Shown in pieces: positions 1 to 10,180 of a stretch of 64,000 nt of DNA. The notes beneath the pieces were generated by a model that saw only the letters and a list, made by a program, of their open reading frames with translations, did no database searches and was not told the DNA's origin. Location of the stretch: NCBI GenBank assembly GCA_948567375.1, contig OX419760.1, forward strand, positions 24,428,001 to 24,492,000. The letters are read 5' to 3'. Position 1 is the stretch's first letter. The number at the start of each line of letters is the position of its first letter. The DNA is from Lunularia cruciata. Taxonomy: Eukaryota; Streptophyta; Marchantiopsida; Lunulariales; Lunulariaceae. The translations under genes were made by a program, and so were the position numbers.

Positions 1-463
1 GTACCAAAGTTACTAATTACCGTAGTAACTCAAGTTACTAGACTAAAAGTCAAGTAAAGTCAAAAAGTAGAAAGGAATTCCATTCACATGGGCATATTCC
101 CCTAAGCATGTGGTCTTATCTTGACCCAACCACTAAGTCAAGGATTCCTTCACATGGGCTATCCTTGGACTAAAGAAGAATCCAAAACAAAAAGGCTTGC
201 GGGCCCAGGAGTTCTCAACTCTTTTCTCAAAGCCAAACACCTAGGAATAATACCAAGTCAACACACTAAAATCCAAAATAGTGGTGCTCATCTTTTCCAC
301 TTCTTCTAAAGTAAGGTCCCCTCTATCTTAGGTATGACTAACTTTAGCTAACCATGACTAATATAGAACCATCCTTTATCTCTATATAAATATTATCTCT
401 TAAGTACTTGTAATACCAAGCTAAATATCACAATACCACACACATGCACAAATGGGTGTTACA
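1..463 (-). repeat. A1 3' LTR, truncated by window start
   Basis: On the minus strand this LTR begins TGTAACACCC at 463 and runs left out of the window. Window base 1 corresponds to base 7144 of the other LTR, so about 180 bp of LTR should lie outside. The adjoining interior bases (464-474, minus strand CTGGAGGTAAA) form a short purine-rich stretch where a polypurine tract is expected. Confidence 0.88.
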
Positions 464-670
464 TTTACCTCCAGACTAAGTTTTCACTTTGTCCTCAAAG
501 TGAAGGTCTCTCTACCTTCTATGGTACATCTTCAACTTATCATGGTTAATCCTATCAAAGTGTCTTCCTCCCAACTCCTTGAGATCATAGGTGTAATTTC
601 CCCACACCTTCTCCACTATGAAAGGTCCAAAGTACTTAGGCAAAAACTTCTTTTGCACTCTCTTGAATCA

Positions 671-724
671 AATGGAATCAATCAACGTTACCCAATTAAT
701 GGAATCAATCAACGTTACCCAATC
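671..724. repeat. 27-bp tandem duplication in A1
   Basis: The unit starting AATGGAATCAATCAACG occurs at 671 and again at 698, period 27. It lies at the downstream end of the A1 pol frame (715-1095), close to the 3' noncoding part. It looks like a local slippage event. Confidence 0.8.
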
Positions 725-3700
725 ACCTTCTTTGAAAGGCTCCACCTTCTTCTTGCCTTGCCTCTTTTCATAGCTCTCCTTTCTTTCCTTTGGGCTTGCT
801 CTACTCGAACCATAGCAACTACTCTTGCCTCTTCCAACTCCATGAGTTTGTCTTTCCTTGACTTCTCTGCATCACCTCCTTGTACTTTCTTCAATCTCCT
901 ATGAATGCTTTGGAAGGTAGGAAGATCAAAGTGAATAGGTAGGGAAGACTCAATACCATACACCAATTGAAATGGAGAATATCTAGTGGAAGTCTTCATG
1001 GTTGTCCTATACTCCCACAAAACTGCATGAATCCTCTTGTCCCAATGATGTTTAGCCCCCTCCATTTCTGCATCTTTGGCCAACATCATGCACAAGGTCT
1101 AATTGGTTCTCTCTGCCAAGCCATTGGAATTTGGCTGATAGGATGTAGTTACTCTATGTGTGATAGAGAAATGTTGTAGCATGGCTGTAGTAATGCTTCT
1201 TGTAAACTCTCCTCCTCTATCAGAAACCAACTCCAAAGGGCATCCAAACCTAGTGATAATGCGTTCATAAAGAAATCTACCCACTTCATCTTCATTCTTG
1301 TCCCTCAATGGTCTAGCCTCAACCCACTTGGTAAGGTACTCAGTAACTACCACAATGTACCGATTGTTCCTTGGGGTTCTATTGAGAGGACCTACAAAAT
1401 CAATTCCCCACTTCTCAAAAGGTCCTAGCAAAGGAATTGATCTAAGTGGTGGAGTGGATGTAGAATTTCTAGCAAAAGCTTGACAAACATGACAAGTTTT
1501 GCAATAATCAAGACAATCCTTGAAAATCCCTCTCCAATGGTAACCTGCATCTAGAATCTTGAAAGCAGTCACCTTTCCCACAAAGTGTCCTCCACATACT
1601 AAACCTTCATGAAACTCCTTTATGAGTAGAATAGACTCTTCCTTACCCACTACTCCTCGAAGTAGACCATCTGCTCCTTGGTGAAAAAGAATATCCTCCA
1701 CCATTGTGTACGGTCTAGATCTTGCTGCAAGGGCCTTCCTCTCCCTACCATGCATCCCTTCCGGATAGTTACCTCTTGTCACAAAATCCACAATCTCCTT
1801 GTACTCCATTAGAACCTCTTGAGTGACTGAGATTGTCATGAGCTCCTCATCCGAGAAGGAATCATCCACTGGTTCATCTCCATCATGATCATAGGCTATA
1901 GATAACAAATCAGCATTTACATGTTTCTTTCCTAGCCTATCCTCAATGGTGTAGTCATACTCGGACAAGAGTATCATCCACCTTGCTAGTCTCCCTTCAA
2001 CATTAGGCTTGTTGAAGATGTACTTCAAAGCCTTGTGATCCGTGACAATGGTGGCTTTCCCTCCCATCAAGTAGTGTCTAAACTTCTTGAGACCAAAGGT
2101 CATTGCCAACCCTTCTCTCTCCGTGATAGAGTAGTTTTTTTCTCTTGAAACCATCTGCCTACTAGCACAAGATATTGGATGATCATGCCCATCTTGGTCT
2201 AATTGACTAAGAGTGCATCCTATAGCTACATTAGAAGCATCAGTGTAGAGGATGAAAGGCTTACTCCAATCAGGTTTAGCAAGAATTGGAGCTACAACAA
2301 GGGATTGCTTGAGCTCCTCAAAAGCTTTGAGAGCCTCCTTGTCTTCCAAAATCACCATGTTATCTACACCCTTCTTCATGTAGATGGTCAATGCATAAGC
2401 CTTGTTGGAAAATGAGAAGATGAACCTCCTATAGTACCCAACCATCCCCAAGAATTGGCGTAACTTTGTCAAGCTTGAAGGGAATGGAAGGTCTAAGATT
2501 TTCCTCACCTTCTCAAGATCAACTGCTATTCCATCCTTGGAGATGATGTGCCCCAAAAGTAGACCTTCTTCACATCCAAAAATGCACTTCTCTGGGTTGA
2601 GTGATGCATTTGCCTCATCCAAGCGTTGTAAGACTTTGATTAGGTGCTCAAAGTGCTCGTCCTTGCTCCCATAGACACAAAAGTCATCAATGAAGTCTCT
2701 CACAAATTTCCCAATGAAAGGTTCAAATACCTTGTTCATGAACCGTTGGAATGTGGCCAGAGCATTGCAAAGCCCAAAAGGCATGACCTTGAAAGTGTAA
2801 GTTCCCCAAGGTGTGGTGAACGTGGTAAGTTGTTGATGCTCTGGTGCAATCTTGATTTGGTTGTATCCACTATAACCATCTCCAAAATTGTACTTCTCAT
2901 GACCTGCAACCTCCTCCAAGATCTCATCAATGAATGGCAATGGGTAGTAGTCCTTCTTGGTAACAACATTGAGCTTCTTGTAATCCACACATACCCGAAG
3001 CTTGCCATTCTTTTTCTTCACAATGACAATTGGAGACACCCATTCTGAATTCTCCACCTCAAAGATAAATCCAACCTCCTTGAGCTTATCAATCTCCTCC
3101 TTCATAACCAAAGATATTGGTGGGCTAATGTGACATTGCTTTTGGTGAATTGGTCTTGCATGTGACTCCACCTCTATCTTGTGCTCCTCCAAGGTGACTT
3201 CCTTCAAATCCTTGTAACTAAAAGCAAACACATGGATGAACTTGCGGAAAATCTCCTCAAATCTCACCTTCTCCTCCTTGGTAACATTTGGACCATACTT
3301 GAGGGTTGATAACCTTCTCTTTACCTCCTCAAGTGTCAATGGTGATTTATCTGGGTCCTTCAAAACCTTTGGCTTAGGTGCAAAATCCATAGCACACAAA
3401 GGATACACATCTGAATCAGATTCAGATTCATCCTCCTCCGTGGAAGTCTCCTCTTCCATGCTTGTGTCCACACCTGAAGCTCCTTCTTCGGAATCTGATT
3501 CCTAATAATCAGAAGATGGTGTATCTAAATGTGAAGTGTTGGTGATGTTAGTCACAGGAACTGTGACTCTATGGTTTGAAGGCCCAATCCTCAAGTACCC
3601 TTTGCGCCATCGATCATTTGTGCGTGCTGCTCTCAACCATGGCCTCCCAAGAAGTAAGTCATAGCTTGAATCCTTCAAGACTTGGAAAGTCATGAGATTT

Positions 3701-3746
3701 TGAACTCTCATAACTGAAACTACCACTTATCCATCACCCCTACTGG
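715..3746 (-). pseudogene. A1 pol: reverse transcriptase, RNase H, integrase (broken)
   Basis: Retrotransposon polyprotein that would copy element RNA into DNA and integrate it. The main uninterrupted stretch is 1099-3471 (790 residues). RT shows DGYSGYNQI near residue 198 and FIDD at 260-263, where many families have YVDD. RNase H shows YTDAS (D411), EREG, TDHK (D478) and NADLL. Integrase shows an HHCC finger (H621, H629, C660, C663) and D691, D751 and E787. A TAG at 1097-1099 replaces a glutamine codon (CAG in A2 at 7630), and the frame then continues to 715 with the integrase C-terminal region (YRTT, SPFQLVYG). Upstream, a TAG at 3502-3504 stands where A3 and A4 have Trp, and a single-base deletion near 3728 shifts the frame relative to gag-protease. 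No chromodomain is seen. Confidence 0.92.
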
Positions 3747-5363
3747 TCAAACTTGTTGCTTGTTTGCTATGCTCACCACAAATGTTGAAGGTCTTGAGGG
3801 TATCATACCCAACTTCTTCATCAACCTTTTTGACATGGCATTCACTGCTGATCCTCCATCAACCAATGCATCCTTGATGTTGTGACCATTCACTCTCACA
3901 TCAATCTTGAAGGCATATTCATAAGCCTCTCATGGTGCTGGCTTGGCATCCACCACCCCCATTGATACTGGAACTTTTGCCTTCTTCTTCTTCTTGCTCC
4001 TTGTAGAATTCAAACCACCTCTAAGCTCCTTTCTCAAGGTAGGGTTCAAAGCAATTAATTGACCCATTGTGATGTTAGCCTTGTGACTACCAACATCCTC
4101 CAATACATTGTAGTTCCATTGTTGCTTTGAGATCAAGAAGTCCTCCATCCCCAACTTCTTCCTTGGAGACTTTGTTGTTGATGGTATTGAGGTGCAAGTG
4201 CTGCTAGTAGACATAGGAGTATCCTTGCTTGAAGTAAATCCTTGAGAAGAGTGAACATCCTCTGCAAAACGACCTCTTTTCTTCTCTTGTGCCAAAAGCT
4301 CCAAATTAAGACCCTTGGAGTTTGAGCACTCTCCCTTCTCATACTTGCTCTCAACCACATCTATGGATGCTATCCCCTTACCTTTGTTGGGATTAGGAGC
4401 CACTTGGGTTTCACTATCTCCCTCTTTCCCTCTATTGGCTCCCTCATAACCCCTTCCTCCATGGTAGGTAGAATTTGGGCAATTCCTTTGGATATGGCCT
4501 CTTCCTCCACAACCAAAATAATTTCTATCATTGAAATTGTTGGCTAGTTGGCCTCCTCTATATGGATAGTTTCCATAACTCCTAGGTCCTCTCACTACAT
4601 TCTGATCCACCTCTCTCTTCTCCCATAGTTGCACCACATTGATCTTGAGATCCGCAAGTTATTCTGTGATGGTTTGGAGTGGATCTTTTGGTGGAGGTGC
4701 AAGAACTGGAGCAACTACTACTTGTGGTGCAACCCTTGTCGCCAAAGTATCAGAAGCTCCACCATACTTGTAGCCTTGAGGAGGATGCACAACCTCCTTC
4801 ACCACCAAATCACTCTCATCCCCTTCCAAACTCTCCTCCATACGAATTGCAATCTTGATAGCTTCAACCTTGGAAGAAGGTTTCTCATATCTCACCTTGC
4901 TTCTAATTTGTGGTCTCAACCCTCCCACAAAATTCTTGGTGAGCATGGCCCCTATGCCAATCATTTTAGTCTCCACATCATCTCCACCCTTCCTCAACAC
5001 TATGCAAAATCTGGACTCTAACTTTTCCACTCTTTCCACATAGACTCTCACTTTCTCTCCATCTCCTTGCTTGAGAAATGTAACCTCACTCATCAATCTC
5101 TCATAACTCTCATCGGGAAGAAAGTTCTAAATGAGTGCTGAAGTCAAAGTCTCTCAAGACTCCTCTTCCCCATCTCTCCTATCTCTCTTTTGGTATTCTG
5201 ACTCATACCATGTAAGTGCTGCATCCTCAAAGAAATCTGGTAATAATGAGGCCCACTCATTCTTCCTCCTCTCATTGTTTCCTATGCAAGCTCTCTTGAA
5301 GTCTCTCACAAAGACCTCCACATCTTCTCCATCCTTGCCAAAGAAAACCGGAAGTTTCCCCAT
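3747..5363 (-). pseudogene. A1 gag-protease (broken)
   Basis: Structural capsid/nucleocapsid protein followed by an aspartic protease. The ATG at 5361-5363 starts MGKLPVFFGKDGED. The capsid part continues through 4659-5096, with a coiled region around ESRFCIVLRK. A CCHC zinc knuckle at about 4500 reads YFGCGGRGHIQRNC, with its first Cys changed to Tyr. The protease segment has LVDGGSAVNAM, a diverged D-S/T-G site. In-frame stops at about 5154 and 3928 stand where A2 has Trp. The frame ends at a TGA (3747-3749) found at the same place in all four A copies. Gag and pol would be one frame in A2 apart from that TGA. Confidence 0.88.
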
Positions 5364-5583
5364 CTTAACCTCTCACTATCTTTCTTTTCTCTCAAATTTT
5401 TTTTTCTCTCACTCTATTACTAATAGAGTAAATACATGACTAACACCATCTGAGAATAATCCACTCTAGGGAACACAAAAGGTTCAGGTTGCTCCAAGAT
5501 TTCTATAGCAACATCAAATCCTAGAGTGCATATTAATCTAACTCTCATGGATAGTTTATCCATAAGTTGAAAGATTATATCCA

Positions 5584-6195
5584 CTAATCTTGAGAACTAG
5601 CTGATGAAGGTGGTATTATTTCTGTAGCTATACTAAGACTCTCTCCAAGATCCTTCACCAAAGTTTCCAAATGTGCTTTTACTCCACTACACTCATGTCT
5701 TTTTGGAAGTCCTTCAACTCCACAAACCTCACACAACTCCTTGGTCTTAGATCTTCTCCCTCCCAATCTTGGTGAAGAAGGTCCAACATGCAAACCAAAG
5801 TCAAGTAAGCCTCTCCTTTCTCTCAATCTCTTGCTCTCAAAGGTCAATGGACATGAACTTGCCTTATGTCCCTTCTCTCCACACAGAAAGCACTTAGATT
5901 CACTCTTTCCTCCAAGTGGTGAAGGTCTTTGGATCCTCTCAACACTCTCTTCAAATTCTATTGTAAACTCTCTTTTCCTCAAATCCCCCCCTAAAATCAC
6001 CTTAAACTCTTGGGGAACCTGCATACTCTCAATTTGCACTCTTGATGACCCTCCATGTTCCCAAGATGAATCTAAACACTCAAACATGCTTTTTGTTGAT
6101 CTCAAACTCCTCATGCATGAGAGATCTACTCTACAGAATTGACCCTTCCTCACAATGACACTCAAATCTCCCAACCAGTATGTCACAGTCCTCTA
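5584..6195 (-). pseudogene. A1 ORF0: accessory zinc-motif protein upstream of gag
   Basis: A 200-residue frame (5584-6186) lies between the 5' LTR and gag, in the element's sense direction. It contains a canonical CCHC knuckle, CFLCGEKGHKASSC, then a basic stretch (SKRLRERRG), then a second Cys/His cluster, CEVCGVEGLPKRHEC. The tail is acidic/serine-rich and ends SSASSQD. A TAG at 6193-6195 replaces a glutamine found in A3 and A4 just upstream, so the ancestral frame was longer. Related frames occur at the same place in A2, A3 and A4, which argues that it was a real gene of the family. It is separate from gag, which has its own CCHC knuckle. Function unknown; nucleic-acid binding is inferred only from the zinc motifs. 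Confidence 0.75.
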
Positions 6196-6963
6196 AAATT
6201 TTTCACATTTGATCACAACTCTAGGGCGTCCTTCCCTGCAAAATTTCAGATTTTTTCATTGAGCCATTTGGCCTAGACATTGTTCTATTCAACACACATA
6301 TTTCAGATTTGGTCTGAAATCCACCCCCCTCCTTTCAAAAACTCATAACTCTTTGTGAAAAAACGATCTCTCTCTACTTTTTATGGCAACAGGTAGGATA
6401 CAATGCATTGAATTTTCTTGGAAATTTTCAGGGAAATTCACTGAAAACTGGAGAAATGGTAGACTCTGTACAATTTTCCAGAGAGCATGCACTTGCGGGA
6501 GCACTTTACCCTATCAACTTTCAAAAATTCTAGCCCAATGTGAATAGTAGCTCTCACAGTAATTTCAAGTGTGATAACTGAAAGATAACCCAAGCTATCA
6601 TGTGAAGAAATTTCAAGTCCAGATCCTAAACTTGAGATTTTGCCCAAAATCAACTTAATCCCCAAAATTCGCAATCCACCTCACACAATCTCTCTAAATC
6701 CTCTCAAGTGTACAAGATGTAAAAAATCACCTCAAGGACATCATAATGAAATATAGGGTATAAAAATGGGTCCAAATTCTCTAGCATAAGTTCAGCCCTC
6801 TCCTCCCTTAAAGTTCTCTCCAAGTGAGCTCTCGTAGCCTCCTTCTGTCTAATATAGAATTGAACGCAAAACATTATCTTTCCTTCTAGAGAGGTCTCGG
6901 CAACGGAACCAAAAATATGAGCCGGCCTGCCTCTCACTCAAGATGAACCTCTGATGACTATTA
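6196..6963 (-). other. A1 5' leader between LTR and ORF0
   Basis: This noncoding leader is shared with A2 (about 15000-15816), A3 (from 42588) and A4 (about 49458-50221). Next to the LTR (minus strand, 6940-6963) the sequence reads TAATAGTCATCAGAGGTTC. It resembles the common plant primer-binding site TGGTATCAGAGC only in its ATCAGAG core, so the primer tRNA is not assigned. Confidence 0.55.
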
Positions 6964-7607
6964 TGGTAGCGCACCATGGACTAAGAAGGCAAGGAACCCC
7001 AACTCCATCATACTCCTCCAAGGCTAACACTCCAAGACTCAAGACATTGCTCACTAGAGAACTCAATGAGAGCGAGATAGTTGCAAATGAAAGGATGATG
7101 AGTACCTCCTCACCCCTTTTTTATATACTTATGAAATAGTTACGTACCAAAGTTACTAATTACCGTAGTAACTCAAGTTACTAGACTAAAAGTCAAGTAA
7201 AGTCAAAAAGTAGAAAGGAATATCCATTCACATGGGCATATTCCCCTAAGCATGTGGTCTTATCTTGACCCAACCACTAAGTCAAGGATTCCTTCACATG
7301 GGCTATCCTTGGACTAAAGAAGAATCCAAAACAAAAAGGCTTACGGGCCCAAGAGTTCTCAACTCTTTCCTCAAAGCCAAACACCTAGGAATAATACCAA
7401 GTCAACACACTAAAATCCAAAATAGTGGTGCTCATCTTTTCTACTTCCTCTAAAGTAAGGTCCACTCTATCTTAGCTATGACTAACTTTAGCTAACCATG
7501 ACTAATATAGAACCATCATTTATCTCTATATAAATATTATCTCTTAAGTACTTGTAATACCAAGCTAAATATCACAATACCACACACATGCACAAATGGG
7601 TGTTATA
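6964..7607 (-). repeat. A1 5' LTR (about 644 bp)
   Basis: The LTR begins TATAACACCC at 7607 (minus strand) and ends ...GCTACCA at 6964. The A4 LTR at 50222-50865 has the same deduced length. A TATATAA-type box on the minus strand at about 7115-7127 is a plausible U3 promoter, also present in A2 (about 15968-15980) and A4. The boundary at 6964 is inferred from the TATA position and comparison between copies, because the matching end of the left LTR is outside the window. Confidence 0.75.
7115..7127 (-). promoter_or_regulatory. Candidate TATA box of the A-family LTR
   Basis: The minus strand reads AAGTATATAAAAAAG here. The corresponding A2 and A4 sites read AAGTATATAAACAAG and AAGTATATAAATAAG. 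Position, orientation and conservation in three LTRs fit a U3/R promoter driving ORF0-gag-pol. Confidence 0.5.
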
Positions 7608-7824
7608 GGCCAGCATCATGCACAAGGTCTGGTTGGTTCTCTCTGCCAAGCCATTGGAATTTGGCTTATGCATGTAATTACTCTATGTGTGATAGAGAAA
7701 TGTCGTAGCATGGCTGTAGTAATGCTTCTTGTAAACTCTACTCCTCTATCAAAAACTTACTCCAAAGGGCATCCAAACCTAGTGACAATGTGTTCATAAA
7801 GAAATCTACCAACTTCATCTTCAT
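7608..7824 (-). pseudogene. A2 integrase fragment (distal part)
   Basis: This matches A1 1077-1290 closely (compare GGTTCTCTCTGCCAAGCC at both places). It encodes the end of the integrase core in the minus direction. Here the glutamine codon that is TAG in A1 is still CAG. The left edge is the A1 LTR terminus and the right edge is the junction with unrelated DNA at 7824/7825. Confidence 0.85.
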
Positions 7825-10180
7825 CGATGATGAACAGGGCATCACATTACTCGGCAAAAGAAACGACAATGTATATTTTAAGTTTTTCATGGATGAAGGT
7901 TCTAATTCTGTACATGATTTATATATAACTACATCCACAACAATGGTACGTCTTATATATCACATCGATGTATATGCAACATGTATTACAACGATACCTT
8001 CTTTCACTCTACTGCACGTTCAGAATAAAGACAATAATACACCATGTAAGGATGTTAAAGTGAGCAAGTAAGACGTACCCTTCTTCACAAAGTTCACCTT
8101 ACATATCAAAGTGTGCTTCACCATTTCAACCTTCCCATAGTATAATTAGTATAAGGAATATGATTGTTTGCATCAATCGGTCCAGATTCAGAGACGCATG
8201 CTCTTATTTATTTTAAAAACCTCCAAAGTGGTTCATCATCGTGCTGGTATTGGGTATTTTGCGAACAAGATCATCACGTCTTAGATTCATTAGATCATCT
8301 ATCAAGAAATATATTTTACTAAACTGAATTGGGGTTGAGTTTATAGTGAAGAGCTACTCTAAAGCTAAGCAAGAAGCCATCCAAAGATCTTATACCAAAA
8401 TAAACATACCGTATAAGTCACAGGTATTTACGCCTTGAGACATACGGTAACAGAACTGATGGAGTTCCGTAGCTCCGTTAGCGAGTAGCTCAGGGCATGG
8501 CTACCGAAGCAAGGGGGGTATAATTTAGCCTGGCGGATAGGGAAGGGCCCACCCCTAATCTCTACGTGGTTCGTTGGAACCTCTAACTAATAGTTTCGTG
8601 CAATGCTGACCTTGTGTCTCTAAAAGAACTCCAAAGCAGGTTAACACTACTCCATATCGCTAATTTCATTGGATTGACTTCAACTTCCTAGATGACGGGA
8701 ACATCCTGCGGCGTCTCGTTACTGCCGGAGTTCGTCGCCATTTCTCCATTGACCTCACGTCCTATAGATGGGAACACAGCCGTTAGTGAGAACGTGAATC
8801 CTGCTTGACCGCGACTGCAAGGGAAAGTGTTCGTATATTCGACAGTATGTGTGTGGTCGATGCATTCCCGTATGCATGAGAATGCAAGGCACTTCGAAAG
8901 CACTGCTTCCCTGAGGTTCAGAAAGGTCTACTTGAACAAGATTTTGGAATACTGAAGGAGGAACCCTCATTTATGTCAGTTTTAGAGGACTTCAATTTGT
9001 ATACTTTTCATTGCGTTCAAAGATTTGTTTTGAATTTAGCAACAATATTCAGCGTCTCATTTAGAAACAACACGCAAACAGAAACAGTCGGATGTGTTTT
9101 ATCACCTCATGATTCATTTGCGATATGATTCAAAGACCGTGATTGTTGTCCAGTAATCGTTTCTACTTGACAACATCATGCAGTTAGCAATATGTTGGCC
9201 TATGTGTGACACTATAAAAGATAAGATGTGCTCCTAAACTCTCAAATTAAATCAAAACAACAGATGCCTCTAGCGTCCTTGGCTTAGTTATATCTAAACT
9301 CATCTAAAGATAAATATTATATCTTTGCTTATGCTTACTACGCACTTCTTACATTGTCTCTACTGAAGAAAATGTAAGTGGACAAAGTACACTACGATAA
9401 AAAATCCAACTGGACAGAGTACACGACGATCAGCAACTATAACCTGAGACGATTTCGTGCTATACTCAAGTAAATTGCCAAGAGAAAGAATGAAACGCAC
9501 AGAAATGGATTGTCAGAGAACACTCGATGCAAAACTCTCGTACATAGAACAATTCATTTACAATCTGATGTGATTTATCAAATACAAGAGAAGAATTCCA
9601 CGAAAAGGAGAAATCTTCTGTTCAATATTATTGTTAAATGATTTGATATCAATAATACTAAAACATATATACTGTGATTCTTCTAAGTACTTTTTTTTTC
9701 CTTACAAATCTAATTTTTTGTAAACTATGTTAACACAGATGAATATATGATGAGTGTAATACGATGCCAGAAAAAATAAAATAAAAACTTGCAAATATAA
9801 GTAGATTGTACTATAGAAATACATTAATTATGGTCTTATGTTTCAGTCATTTAAAATATAATTCTATTATCGATGCAATATCAACTATGGTTTTTTGTGT
9901 TTTAGAATTATCATCTTCTTTGTAGAGCAGTGCAAGTGAAGCCAAACTGAGTACAAGTACAATTTTCAAGAGTAGTGAGAAAAGGGTACAAATTTCAAGA
10001 GTAGTAGAATATTTCATATTGCTTTAGTGTGTTTATGGTAGGGTGACTTAACTTTTTATATTTATTAATTATAGAAAGGCCACTGATCACCAGATTTTAT
10101 AAAAAAATTTACATATATTAACTAAAATATAATATTTTTACTGGATATTTCTTAATTATCTAGAGTATTTCTTAATAATC
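7825..10180. other. 2.36-kb unrelated insert splitting A2 integrase
   Basis: A1 reads straight across this point (about 1290-1300, ending TTCATTCTTGTCCC), whereas A2 has 2356 bp between TTCAT and TTCTTGTCCC. The insert resembles neither retroelement family and looks more like the gene space beyond 52 kb: AT-rich with a GC-richer patch at about 8440-8900. No LTRs, clear terminal inverted repeats or target duplication longer than 1-2 bp were found. It starts TCGATGATG between A and T, as a Helitron would, but ends AATC rather than CTRR. It could be a captured genomic fragment, a degraded DNA transposon or filler DNA. Confidence 0.6.
8689..8903 (-). other. Weak coding-like stretch in the insert
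   Basis: A minus-strand 71-codon frame whose last 17 codons begin MATNSGSNETPQDV in GC-rich sequence, unlike its surroundings. It could be a captured host exon fragment. No family is recognised and there is no second supporting exon, so this is only a candidate. Confidence 0.2.

Larger units (their letters stand above)
1..7607 (-). mobile_element. Ty3/Gypsy LTR retrotransposon, family A copy 1 (A1)
   Basis: Nearly complete element on the minus strand. From right to left it has a 5' LTR (6964-7607), ORF0 (5584-6195), gag-protease (3747-5363), RT-RNase H-integrase (715-3746) and a 3' LTR (1-463, cut by the window edge). The visible 463 bp of left LTR matches 7144-7607 with about ten differences by eye, so insertion is not very old. 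The right LTR terminus abuts A2 integrase sequence at 7608, so A1 appears to have inserted into A2 in the same orientation. Coding regions carry several stops and at least one frameshift, so A1 is not autonomous. RT and integrase motifs place it among non-chromodomain plant Gypsy elements (Tat/Athila-like); that lineage call is inference. Confidence 0.9.

Noticed and set aside
452-904. 150-codon plus-strand frame
   Set aside because: It overlaps the A1 LTR end, PPT and integrase on the opposite strand; a chance antisense frame.
6940-6963. Initiator-tRNA-Met primer-binding site for family A
   Set aside because: Only the ATCAGAG core matches TGGTATCAGAGC and the leading TGG is absent, so the primer is not assigned.
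7608-8071. Plus-strand 93-codon frame across the insert junction as a gene
   Set aside because: It begins in antisense integrase sequence and crosses the junction; only its middle looks coding-like, so it is mentioned as a possible exon fragment only.
7824-10180. Helitron call for the insert in A2
   Set aside because: It starts TC between A and T, but the 3' end is AATC, not CTRR, and no terminal hairpin was seen, so it is left unclassified.
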